Below are positions 44,384 to 51,948 of a stretch of 64,000 nucleotides of DNA, piece by piece. The notes beneath the pieces were generated by a model, which saw only the letters and a list, made by a program, of their open reading frames with translations, was not told where the DNA came from and did not search any database. Position 1 is the first letter of the stretch; every line of letters begins with the position of its first letter. Position numbers and translations under genes: made by a program. Source of the stretch: Gemmobacter lutimaris (lineage in GTDB: Bacteria > Pseudomonadota > Alphaproteobacteria > Rhodobacterales > Rhodobacteraceae); contig NZ_QXXQ01000013.1 in NCBI RefSeq assembly GCF_003570715.1, positions 1-64,000 of the forward strand. The letters run 5' to 3'.

Positions 44384-45902
44384 GCTTTTTGCCGCCCCCA
44401 TTCCCGAAATCGGGCCGGACCTGATCATCACGGTGCGCGCGGGGGATGATCCTGCCGCCCCGCATCGCGGCACGCTGACGATTGGGGACTGGTCTGTGCC
44501 CTGTGCCGTCGGCCGGTCGGGCATCGTCGATCCGGCGCTGAAACGCGAGGGCGATGGCGCCACCCCGGCGGGGCGCTTTGCCCTGCGCTACGGTTATTAC
44601 GAGCCGGGCGTTTTTGCCGACGCCGAAATGGCCGCCATGGCCTTTCCGTTCAAGCCTAAGCCCGACAGCTATGACTGGATCGAGAACCCGGCCAGCCCCG
44701 ATTACAACCGGATGCGCGCCCGCAGCCATAACGAGCCGCCGCCCGACCGCGCGCCGAAGCTGTTCGACATCTTCATCCCGCTGGGCTGGAACGATGCGGT
44801 GCCGCGCGCGGCCGGGGGCAGCGCGATCTTCCTGCATGCCGCCCGCACCGAGATGACGGGCACCGCCGGTTGTGTCGCCGTGCCGCATGACCAGTTGCTG
44901 AACCTTGCGCGCCGCCTGCGGCCGGGCATGGTCATCGACATCGCCGCACCCGATCAGGCGGCCGGGCCGCTTGCCCTGCCCGACAGTCTGGAAAGTGTCA
45001 GCTTCCACAGCCTGCGGCCCGGTCCGCGCGTCATCGTGACCGGCGCTGTCCATGGCAACGAGGTCTGCGGGCCAAAGGCCATCGCTCGGATGATCGCCGA
45101 GTTCCGCAGCGGGCGCCGCAAGCTTCTGTGTGGCTCGGTCACCTTCGTGCCGGTGGTCAATGCCCTGGCCTATCGGCTTGACCAGCGCGAGGGCGAGCGG
45201 AACCTGAACCGCAACCTCCGCGACTATCCGGTGCCGCAGGTGAACGAGGACCGGGTGGCGAATGTGCTGTGTCCGCTGCTGCGCGCCCATGACGTGCTGA
45301 TCGACCTGCATTCCTTCGGCTCGGAAGGGCCCGCCTTTGCGCTGTTCGGTCCCGATGCACCGGGCGGCACGCTGGAACCCCATGCCCGCCCGGAAGAAGA
45401 ACGCCGCCTGATCCGCGCGCTGGGTCTGCCCTTCGCAGTGCAGGGCTGGATGTCCGCCCATCTGAAGGCACTGGCGCAGCAGGGTCGGGCACAGGACATC
45501 GCCCATGCCGTCGGCACCACAGAATTCATGCGCTTTGTCGGTGGGGCGGCGATCACGGTGGAATGCGGCTCACACAAGGACCCGGCCTCGGTCGGTGTGG
45601 CCTATGACGTGATCGCGCGCGGTTTGGCGGCGCTTGACCTGATCTTGGGCGAGGCAGGCCCGCCGCCCCCACCGCCGCAGATCCTCCAGATCGGGGATGC
45701 GATCTTTGCGGAAAGCGATGACGACCGTCTGCTGCGCAGCTTCGTCACTGGCGAGCCGGTGCGCGCGGGCGAGGTGATCGGCCAGCGTGCGGACGGCAGC
45801 CCGATCACGGCGCCACATGACGGGGCGGTGATCTTTGCCAGCGGCAAGGTGAAAGCGGGAACCGAGATGTGCTTCCTTTGCCTTCATGGTCCGGCCGGGT
45901 AG
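44376..45902 (+). CDS. Fusion of L,D-transpeptidase (YkuD) domain with AstE/aspartoacylase-type zinc hydrolase
   Basis: 508 residues from the ATG at 44376. Residues about 15-192 read as a YkuD L,D-transpeptidase domain: GDGATPAGRFALR (59-71), H154 in IFLHAARTEM and the nucleophile C166 in TGTAGCVAVP. Residues about 205-425 are a succinylglutamate desuccinylase/aspartoacylase domain: H226 and E229 in GAVHGNEVCG, RNLNRNL (275-281), H312 in DLHSF and the catalytic E396 in TVECGSH. A polyproline linker leads to a small C-terminal barrel (about 435-505) usual in AstE relatives. No signal peptide is seen, whereas YkuD enzymes normally act in the periplasm. Cotranslation with a peptide importer suggests trimming of imported murein-type or N-acyl peptides. 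This role is inferred. Confidence 0.85.
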   Translation: MSELFAAPIPEIGPDLIITVRAGDDPAAPHRGTLTIGDWSVPCAVGRSGIVDPALKREGDGATPAGRFALRYGYYEPGVFADAEMAAMAFPFKPKPDSYDWIENPASPDYNRMRARSHNEPPPDRAPKLFDIFIPLGWNDAVPRAAGGSAIFLHAARTEMTGTAGCVAVPHDQLLNLARRLRPGMVIDIAAPDQAAGPLALPDSLESVSFHSLRPGPRVIVTGAVHGNEVCGPKAIARMIAEFRSGRRKLLCGSVTFVPVVNALAYRLDQREGERNLNRNLRDYPVPQVNEDRVANVLCPLLRAHDVLIDLHSFGSEGPAFALFGPDAPGGTLEPHARPEEERRLIRALGLPFAVQGWMSAHLKALAQQGRAQDIAHAVGTTEFMRFVGGAAITVECGSHKDPASVGVAYDVIARGLAALDLILGEAGPPPPPPQILQIGDAIFAESDDDRLLRSFVTGEPVRAGEVIGQRADGSPITAPHDGAVIFASGKVKAGTEMCFLCLHGPAG

Positions 45903-46234
45903 CGGCGCCACAAACGGCAGGCCAGGTCCGGTCGGATCGTGCCATCGGCCGCCATGGCGTCCGACCGAACCTGCCTGCCGCCATCCGCAATCGTGGCGGT
46001 CATGGTCACACCAGCACGCGGAAGTGCAGCGGCGCATCTGCCGCGGTAATACAGATGCCGGAACGCACCTGCATTCGGTGGACTGGTTATGACGTTGCCC
46101 TCCTGCACGGCTGGCAAGTCTATCTGAAAAGCTGTCCCCGCCTTCATCAGCTGACGCGAAGATGACGTGCAGGTGGATCTGACCCATGCCGTCGAAGCAG
46201 CGCGGCTGACCCAAGATCGGGGACAGGCCAGCCG
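45903..46234. other. Intergenic region between fusion-hydrolase and sit operons
   Basis: This 332-base gap lies between two convergent operons. It contains the large hairpin at 45915-45980. A minus-strand frame (45884-46147, 87 codons, beginning MKAGTAFQIDLPAVQEG) is open across it, but has no recognisable domain and runs through the hairpin, so it is not called as a gene. Confidence 0.5.
45915..45980. other. Large inverted repeat / stem-loop
   Basis: Left arm 45915-45936 (CGGCAGG, AGGT, CGGTCGGA blocks) pairs with right arm 45960-45980 (TCCGACCG, ACCT, CCTGCCG blocks) over about 20 pairs. An inner stem GCCAT (45941-45945) with ATGGC (45954-45958) extends it. It begins 12 bases after the fusion gene stop and lacks a T-run. 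It may be a bidirectional terminator, an mRNA-protecting hairpin or a REP-like element. Confidence 0.6.
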
Positions 46235-47092
46235 TTACCGGCCGGACCCCTCCCCTGTTCTGGCGCCAGACAAGGCCATGCGGCCATCGCGCAGATTGCG
46301 GGTCAGAAGCGCCATAACGAACAGCCCGGTCAGGATCAGCACAATGGTGGGCGCCGGGGCGGCGTCCAGCCAGAAGGACGCATAGACGCCGCCAGCACCT
46401 GCCAGCACCGCAACCGCTACAGAGACCGTCATCATGGTCACGAACCGGCGTGTCAGCAGAAAGGCAATGGCGCCCGGCGCGATCAGATAGGCCACGGACA
46501 GGATGATCCCGACCGAGGACAGCATGGCAACGATGGTCGCGGACAGGATGGCCAGCAGCCCGTAGTGCAGCGCCCCCACCCGCAACCCGATCATCCGCGC
46601 CTGCACGGGGTCAAAGCTCTGGGCAAGGAAGTCGCGCCATTTCACCCCGAGGATCAGCGCCACCCCGCCCGAGATCAACCCGCTCGTCCACAGATCCTGT
46701 GCGCCAACACCCAGCATGTTGCCGAACAGGATGTGGTCCAGATGCAGCGAGGTCTCGATCTGGGTGTAGATGACGATACCCAGACCGAACATGCCGGAAA
46801 AGACCACGCCCATCACGGTATCCTGCTTGATGCGGGAATTGTCCTTGATGAACCCGGTGCCAAGCGCGCAGATCAGACCGGCAAGAAATGCGCCTATCAG
46901 CAGCGGAATACCGGCCACATAGGCCAGCACAACGCCCGGCAGAACCGCGTGGCTGGTGGCATCGCCCATCAGCGACCAGCCCTTCAGCACCAGAAAACAG
47001 CTCAGCAACGCGGCCGCCGGGGCAATCAGCAGGATGATCAGCAGCGCGTTCTGCATGAAGGGGAATTGGAACGGCAACAACAGGTCGGCCAT
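46235..47092 (-). CDS. Metal (Mn/Fe/Zn) ABC transporter permease, SitD-like
   Basis: 285 residues from the ATG at 47092 (overlapping the sitC-like stop); the much longer open frame is a shadow. ABC-3 family permease with about eight helices: LVLKGWSLMGDATSHAVLPGVVLAYV, VKWRDFLAQSFDPVQARMIGL and VAYLIAPGAIAFLLTRRF. It pairs with the second permease at 47092-48012. The two are homologous but not identical, as in SitC/SitD manganese and iron systems; zinc ZnuB systems have one permease. Confidence 0.88.
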   Translation of the reverse strand: MADLLLPFQFPFMQNALLIILLIAPAAALLSCFLVLKGWSLMGDATSHAVLPGVVLAYVAGIPLLIGAFLAGLICALGTGFIKDNSRIKQDTVMGVVFSGMFGLGIVIYTQIETSLHLDHILFGNMLGVGAQDLWTSGLISGGVALILGVKWRDFLAQSFDPVQARMIGLRVGALHYGLLAILSATIVAMLSSVGIILSVAYLIAPGAIAFLLTRRFVTMMTVSVAVAVLAGAGGVYASFWLDAAPAPTIVLILTGLFVMALLTRNLRDGRMALSGARTGEGSGR

Positions 47093-48012
47093 CACAGCGG
47101 CTCCTTCAGGGCAGATTTCGCGCGCGCGCGCGCCGCCAGCAGGTCTTGCGCTTGAGCCGATGCGGGGAGAGCAGCGGCAGATTTCGCGCGCGCGCGCGCC
47201 GCCAGCATGCCATGCTTGGGGGCGAAGAAGAACGCGGCCAGAAACAGCAGCGTCTGAAGGCAGACGATCACCGCCCCGGTCGCACCGTCGAGGAAATAGC
47301 TGAGATAGGCGCCGAAGGCCGAAGTGAGCGATCCGATGGCCACCGACAGCGCCAGCAGCCGGGGAAAGCGGTCGGTCAGCAGATAGGCCGTCGCGCCCGG
47401 TGTAACGACAAGTGCGATCACCAGAAACGCCCCCACCGTCTGCATCGCCGCCACGGTCGAGGCCGAAAGCAGGGTGAAGAAGACCAGCCGCAGTGCCGTG
47501 ACATTCAGCCCGATGGAACGCGCATGCGCCTCGTCGAAGAAGACCGCCAGCAGATCCCGCCATTTCGCCAGCAGGATGATCAGAGACACCCCCCCGATCA
47601 GCGCCAGTTGCAGCGTGTCCTCGGGTGTGATGGCAAGGATATTGCCCATGATGATGGTCTGGATCGACACGGCCATCGGGTTCAGCGACACCATGAACAG
47701 CCCCAGCCCGAAGAAGGCGGTGAAGATCAGACCGATCACCACATCCTCCTTCAATCCCGACCGGCTGCGCAGGAACAGCATCGCCAGCGCGGCAAGCCCG
47801 CCCGACAGGAAGGCGCCAAGGGCGAAGGGCAGGCCCAGCATATAGGCCCCGGCCACCCCCGGCACGACAGAATGGGACAGCGCATCCCCGATCAGCGACC
47901 AGCCTTTCAGCATCAGATAGGCCGAAAGAAAGGCGCAGACCGCACCGACCAGCGCCGACACCCAGATCGCATTGGTCATGTAGCCATACTGAAAGGGCTC
48001 GAACCAGTTCAT
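47092..48012 (-). CDS. Metal ABC transporter permease, SitC-like, with duplicated C-terminal tail
   Basis: 306 residues. ABC-3 family: MLKGWSLIGDALSHSVVPGVAGAYML, AKWRDLLAVFFDEAHARSIGL, and VVTPGATAYLLTDRF. The normal hydrophobic end FLAAFFFAPKHG is followed by an unusual tail in which MLAARARAKSA and LLAARARAKSA are repeated 22 residues apart. This reflects the 66-bp-period DNA duplication at 47110-47207. The tail is Ala/Arg-rich, cytosolic and unlikely to be needed for transport. The start overlaps the ATPase stop by 4 bases. Confidence 0.88.
   Translation of the reverse strand: MNWFEPFQYGYMTNAIWVSALVGAVCAFLSAYLMLKGWSLIGDALSHSVVPGVAGAYMLGLPFALGAFLSGGLAALAMLFLRSRSGLKEDVVIGLIFTAFFGLGLFMVSLNPMAVSIQTIIMGNILAITPEDTLQLALIGGVSLIILLAKWRDLLAVFFDEAHARSIGLNVTALRLVFFTLLSASTVAAMQTVGAFLVIALVVTPGATAYLLTDRFPRLLALSVAIGSLTSAFGAYLSYFLDGATGAVIVCLQTLLFLAAFFFAPKHGMLAARARAKSAAALPASAQAQDLLAARARAKSALKEPL
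47110..47207. repeat. Two identical 32-bp direct repeats with an alternating CG run
   Basis: Positions 47110-47141 and 47176-47207 are identical (GGCAGATTT, then seven CG, then CCGCCAGCA). The period is 66 bp, exactly 22 codons, so the sitC-like frame is kept. Alternating CG is prone to slippage and Z-DNA formation. This looks like a recent in-frame tandem duplication, or a mobile palindromic-type repeat, inside the gene's 3' end. Confidence 0.8.
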
Positions 48013-48860
48013 TGCCGGCCCTTCAGGGTGCGGGCCCGGTCATCATAAACCACCAGCGGCCGTTCATCGTCGGAATAGACTTCCAGACGGCGCGGGTCGG
48101 CGTCGTCATGCAGCCGTGGCCCTTCCAGCAGAAAGTGCCGCAGCACACCGCCGAAGGTTTCGCGCAGCCGGTCCGGGGTAAAGACCTCCTCGGTCGGGCC
48201 ATGCGCCAGAACCGTGCCCTTCACCAGCACCACCCGGTCGCAGAACTCGGGCACCGAGCCGAGGTTATGCGTGGCCACCAGCATCACCCGCCCTTCGGCC
48301 CGCATCTCGCGCAGCAGCGTGATGATCTGTTCCTCGGTCGTCACATCCACGCCGGTAAAGGGTTCGTCCAGAAGGATCACCTGCGCATTCTGGGCCAGTG
48401 CGCGGGCCAGAAAGACGCGCTTTTTCTGCCCGCCCGACAGTTCGCCGATCTGGCGATGCCGAAATTCGACCATGTTGACCCGTTGCAGCGCCGCTGTCGT
48501 GGCCGCATGATCCGCCGCACGCGGACGGCGCAGAAAGCCCATATGGCCATAGCGCCCCATCATCACCACATCCTCCACCAGCACCGGGAAGGTCCAGTCG
48601 ATCTCCTCGGATTGCGGGACATAGGCGACGGCCTGTTTCTTCATCATGGCCTGAACCGGCTGGCCCAGAATCTCGATCTTTCCGGCGGAAACGGGGATGA
48701 ACCCCATCAGCGCCTTGAACATCGTGGATTTGCCCGCACCGTTCACCCCCACCAGCGCCGCGATACTGCCGCGCGGGATGGCGAAACTGGCATCCCGCAA
48801 CGCGGTATGACCGTTGCGATAGGTAACCGTCAGGCCGCTGGCGCGGATGCCGTCGCTCAT
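48009..48860 (-). CDS. Metal ABC transporter ATPase, SitB-like
   Basis: 283 residues. Walker A GVNGAGKST, Q-loop AYVPQSEEIDWTFPVLVEDVVMMGRYGHMG (a hallmark of Mn/Zn ABC ATPases), signature LSGGQKKR, Walker B VILLDEPFTGVDV and H in VATHNLGSVPEF. It energises the two permeases downstream; overlaps on both sides are 4 bases. Confidence 0.9.
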   Translation of the reverse strand: MSDGIRASGLTVTYRNGHTALRDASFAIPRGSIAALVGVNGAGKSTMFKALMGFIPVSAGKIEILGQPVQAMMKKQAVAYVPQSEEIDWTFPVLVEDVVMMGRYGHMGFLRRPRAADHAATTAALQRVNMVEFRHRQIGELSGGQKKRVFLARALAQNAQVILLDEPFTGVDVTTEEQIITLLREMRAEGRVMLVATHNLGSVPEFCDRVVLVKGTVLAHGPTEEVFTPDRLRETFGGVLRHFLLEGPRLHDDADPRRLEVYSDDERPLVVYDDRARTLKGRQ

Positions 48861-49753
48861 GGCTGAAGGCCCGTCACGATGGTTTCCGAGGTGACGCGCA
48901 GCAGGTCAAGATAGGTCGGCACCGGCCCGTCCGGTTCAGAGAGGCTGTCGACATAAAGCACACCGCCATAGGCAGCGCCGGTCTCGCGTGCGACCTGCCG
49001 CGCGGGTTTGTCCGATACGGTGCTTTCGGAAAAGACCACCGGGATGCTTTCGGCCCGCACGGTGTCGATCACCGACCGCACCTGTTGCGGCGTGCCCTGC
49101 GCATCGGCGTTGATCGGCCAGAGGTACACCTCCTGCAATCCGAAATCCCGCGCGAGGTAGGAAAATGCGCCTTCCGATGTCACCAGCCAGCGGCGCCCTT
49201 CCGGCAGGGCTCGCGCGGCCTCGCGCAGCGGGCCGATGACCGCAGCCACCTGCCGTTTGTAGGCATCGGCATTTGCGGCATAGACGGCGGCATTGTCCGG
49301 GTCTGCGGCGCTGAGCGCATCCCGAATGTTGTCGATGTAGATTTCGGCGGAATCGAGCGCCATCCAGGCATGCGGATTGGGCTTGCCTGCATAGTCGCCG
49401 CCCGCAATGGCGATGGGCGCGATCCCGTCCGAAACGGTCGCGGCGGGAACATCGCGCAGATTCACAAAGAATTTTTCGAACCAGCGTTCAAGGTTCAGCC
49501 CGTTCCAGAGGATCAGATCCGCCCCCTGCGCCTTCACCAGATCACGCGGCGTCGGCTCGTAGCCGTGGATTTCGGCACCGGGGCGGGTGATCGAAACCAC
49601 CTCGGCCGCATCACCGGCCACGTTCTGTGCCATATCGGCAATGATGGTGAAGGTGGTCACGACCTTCAGCCGCTCCTGCGCGGCGGCCGCACCCGTCAGG
49701 CCGGTCAGGGCAAGGCTTGTTGCCATGCTCAAAAGTGCTCGTCTGTAAATCAT
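48857..49753 (-). CDS. Periplasmic metal-binding protein, SitA-like (cluster A-I)
   Basis: 298 residues from the ATG at 49753, which has GGGAG seven bases upstream; a frame start at 49798 lies inside the operator region. Signal peptide ends near GAAAAQER. Metal ligands of the ZnuA/SitA family are visible: H63 (EIHGYEPTP), H128 (NPHAWMAL), E194 (TSEGAFSYLARDFG) and D269 (YVDSLSEP). The glutamate in the third position and the lack of a long His-rich loop point to manganese or iron rather than zinc. First gene of the operon, divergent from a Fur-family regulator. Confidence 0.88.
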   Translation of the reverse strand: MIYRRALLSMATSLALTGLTGAAAAQERLKVVTTFTIIADMAQNVAGDAAEVVSITRPGAEIHGYEPTPRDLVKAQGADLILWNGLNLERWFEKFFVNLRDVPAATVSDGIAPIAIAGGDYAGKPNPHAWMALDSAEIYIDNIRDALSAADPDNAAVYAANADAYKRQVAAVIGPLREAARALPEGRRWLVTSEGAFSYLARDFGLQEVYLWPINADAQGTPQQVRSVIDTVRAESIPVVFSESTVSDKPARQVARETGAAYGGVLYVDSLSEPDGPVPTYLDLLRVTSETIVTGLQP

Positions 49754-49810
49754 CGGATTCTCCCTGTCGCCCCACATGCATTTAGGAATGATTTGCAACT
49801 GTCAAGCCAG

Positions 49811-49827
49811 ATGCGAGCCATTTGCAT
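49811..49827. promoter_or_regulatory. Candidate Mur/Fur-family operator between sitA and the regulator
   Basis: An imperfect 17-bp palindrome with ATGC-A arms (ATGCGA at 49811, TTTGCAT to 49827) lies in the divergent promoter. A second TTTGCA occurs near 49791 and TTGCAT near 49835. The TTTGCA/TGCAAA core resembles Mur-responsive sites of alphaproteobacteria. Confidence 0.4.
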
Positions 49828-49869
49828 CTGAGACTTGCATCCGCACGGGAAAATGCGCGAAGAGAAAGT

Positions 49870-50313
49870 ATGACCGACCACGACCACAGAACCGAAAAGC
49901 TGACAGACGCGCTGCGTCAGGCAGGCGTGCGCATAACCCGCCAGCGGGCGGCGCTGCTGTCGGTGCTTGCCGATGCCGAAGACCACCCCGAAGCCACCGA
50001 GCTTCATCGCCGCGCCGAAGAAGTGGTGCCGGGAATTTCCCTCTCGACCGTCTATCGCACCCTGACCGAACTGGAGATGCAGGGTGTGATCCTGCGTCAT
50101 CAGTTCGAAGGCACGCCCGCACGCTTTGAACATACCGAGACGCATCACCACGACCATATGATCGACGTGGAAACCGGCGAGGTGGTGGAATTTGCGAACG
50201 AACGGATCGAGCGGCTTCAGGCCGAGATCGCCGATGCGATGGGCTACGAAATCGTCCATCACCGGCTGGAGCTTTATGTCCGCAAGAAGGCAAGTCCTGC
50301 CCCGCAAGGATAA
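49870..50313 (+). CDS. Fur-family metalloregulator, probably Mur (manganese-responsive)
   Basis: 147 residues from the ATG at 49870. Fur fold: LRQAGVRITRQRAALLSVLADAEDHPEATELHRRAEE and VVPGISLSTVYRTLTELEMQGVI (winged HTH, to about 75), then the metal site HTETHHHDHMIDVETGEVVEF. No paired CxxC zinc cysteines are present, as in alphaproteobacterial Fur/Mur. The divergent location next to a SitA-like operon supports manganese control. A Zur role is less likely because Zur proteins usually keep structural cysteines. Confidence 0.85.
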   Translation: MTDHDHRTEKLTDALRQAGVRITRQRAALLSVLADAEDHPEATELHRRAEEVVPGISLSTVYRTLTELEMQGVILRHQFEGTPARFEHTETHHHDHMIDVETGEVVEFANERIERLQAEIADAMGYEIVHHRLELYVRKKASPAPQG

Positions 50314-50483
50314 GCGCACGGAAAATCCGCGATTGCAGTGGCCAGAAACACCCGGCATCAGCGGATGTTTCTGGACATGGCAACGCTATGGGGAAGATGG
50401 CGCGAGCCTGCTTCAACCCTGTTGAGGAATGTGCCTCAAGACCCGCCCTGAATTCTGGAGGATGACGGTCCTGCCGGGCAGCG

Positions 50484-51392
50484 TCATAACGGCACAAGCG
50501 ACAGGGCAGCGGTTTCGGCAAACCGATCACAGAGCGCGGAGATTTCGGCGCGGTCCTGCATCAGGCAGGCTGCGGTTGACAGCGCATCGGCCAGCGCCGC
50601 CGAAGGGGCGGCGATGGTCACGGCACGCCAGACCGGCCGCGCGGGGTTGCCCGTCACCGGATCAAGGATGTGGCCCCGCGTCCCCGCCGCATCGAAAGTC
50701 GTGCCCAGTGTGCCCGAGGTCGCCAGCGCCCGGTCACGCAGCGGCACGGTTCCGCCATCCTGCAAGCGCACCGGCCAGTCGCCGCCACGCGGATCGCCGC
50801 CAAGCGCGCGCATCTCGCCGGTGTCGATCAGAATATCGCCCAGCCCCTCTGCCCGCAGCAGATCCGCCACCCGGTCGGCGATATAACCCTGTGCGATACC
50901 GTTCAGTGTCAGCGCCATGCCGGGGTCGATCCGGACCTGCCCCGCTTCGGCGCGCAGCCGGTGCCAGCCGGTCCGGGCGCGGGCGGCGGCCAGTTCACTG
51001 GCATCAGGAACCCGGCCCCGGCTCGCGGTTTCGGCCTGCAACGACCAAAGCGGCTGCACTGTCGGATCGAAGCGGCCACCGCTTGCCGCATGAACCCGTC
51101 CCGCCAGCGTCAGGCACTCCAGCAGGTCGAATGGCGGTGCCTCCAGCACACCCGCCGCGTTCAGCCGCATCAGCGCCGATGACGGGCGGTAAAGGCTGAA
51201 CACATCCTCCAGCCGGGCAATCTCGGCCAAGGCGCGGGCGGCAATCTCCGGGGCTTCGGGATGGGCCAGCCGCAAGGTCACACGCGCCCCGAGCGCCTGC
51301 CCGGTGGCAATATGCAAGGGCGGCGCGGCGCGGGCGGCTGCGGGCAGCGCCAGCACGGCGGAAATGGCAAGAAAACGGCGACGGGTCAGCAT
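50484..51392 (-). CDS. nosX: NosX, ApbE-type FAD:protein FMN transferase
   Basis: 302 residues from the ATG at 51392, with GGAGG eight bases upstream. The N-terminus LTRRRFLAISAVLALPAAARA is a Tat-like or Sec signal for periplasmic export. ApbE family features: FSLYRPSSALMRLNAAG, TLNGIAQGYIADRVADLL, DTGEMRALG and the C-terminal TAACLM region. NosX transfers FMN from FAD to a threonine in NosR, and the acceptor motif is present in NosR here. It is the last gene of the nos operon, four bases after nosL. The 170 bases between it and the fur/mur-like gene show no feature. Confidence 0.92.
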   Translation of the reverse strand: MLTRRRFLAISAVLALPAAARAAPPLHIATGQALGARVTLRLAHPEAPEIAARALAEIARLEDVFSLYRPSSALMRLNAAGVLEAPPFDLLECLTLAGRVHAASGGRFDPTVQPLWSLQAETASRGRVPDASELAAARARTGWHRLRAEAGQVRIDPGMALTLNGIAQGYIADRVADLLRAEGLGDILIDTGEMRALGGDPRGGDWPVRLQDGGTVPLRDRALATSGTLGTTFDAAGTRGHILDPVTGNPARPVWRAVTIAAPSAALADALSTAACLMQDRAEISALCDRFAETAALSLVPL

Positions 51393-51396
51393 CGGA

Positions 51397-51948
51397 TCAA
51401 CCTCCGGTCTGGCGGGACAGGTCTTGCAGGCGGCGCTGCCAGTCGGCGTCTTCTGCGGTATCGGGGGCGGCAAGGGTCACAAGCGCATCGGGGATCGCCT
51501 GCAAGGACATGACCTGCCCGCCATGGCGCGCGGCAAAGGCGCGGGCGGCGGCAAAATCGGAGAAGGGCACGAATTCCGGCGCCCCCATACCACCTTCAAT
51601 CGCGGCCCCGACAACGTAATGTGCAATCCGCGCGTCGATCCAGTTGGTCGCGCCGGGGGTTTCCCATGTGGCGCCGGGCGCGGCCATGTCATTGACCCAG
51701 ACCGCCAGCACCCGGTGGCTTTGTTCAGGCGCGCGCAGATAGGCGACCAGATCGCGGACCTGACTGAAGAACAGCGGCGCGCCGGGCAGCCCCTCCAGAT
51801 GGGCCTGCGCCTTGGGGCCCGGATGCTCCAGCAGGTTCATCTGGCAATAGTAGCCCACCGCATCGGGGGTCAGCGCCACCGGATCGGTGACTTGCGTGGC
51901 CTGTTCCTGACAGGCGGCCAGCAGCAGGAGGAGGAACAGATGTCTCAT
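51397..51948 (-). CDS. nosL: NosL copper-chaperone lipoprotein
   Basis: 183 residues with a lipoprotein signal (MRHLFLLLLLAACQEQ, lipobox LAAC). NosL signatures: DPVALTPDAVGYYCQMNLLEHPGPKAQ with the Cu-linked C and M residues, PLFFSQVRDLVAYL and VNDMAAPGATWETPGA. It delivers Cu(I) to apo-NosZ in the periplasm with help from NosDFY. Overlaps the nosY stop by 4 bases. Confidence 0.93.
   Translation of the reverse strand: MRHLFLLLLLAACQEQATQVTDPVALTPDAVGYYCQMNLLEHPGPKAQAHLEGLPGAPLFFSQVRDLVAYLRAPEQSHRVLAVWVNDMAAPGATWETPGATNWIDARIAHYVVGAAIEGGMGAPEFVPFSDFAAARAFAARHGGQVMSLQAIPDALVTLAAPDTAEDADWQRRLQDLSRQTGG

Noticed and set aside
45884-46147. 87-codon minus-strand frame in the gap after the fusion hydrolase
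   Set aside because: No ribosome-binding site or domain was recognised, and it crosses the long hairpin at 45915-45980.
47110-47207. CRISPR-like repeat
   Set aside because: Only two copies are present, in frame inside a permease gene, with a CG dinucleotide run; no further repeats, spacers or cas genes are seen.
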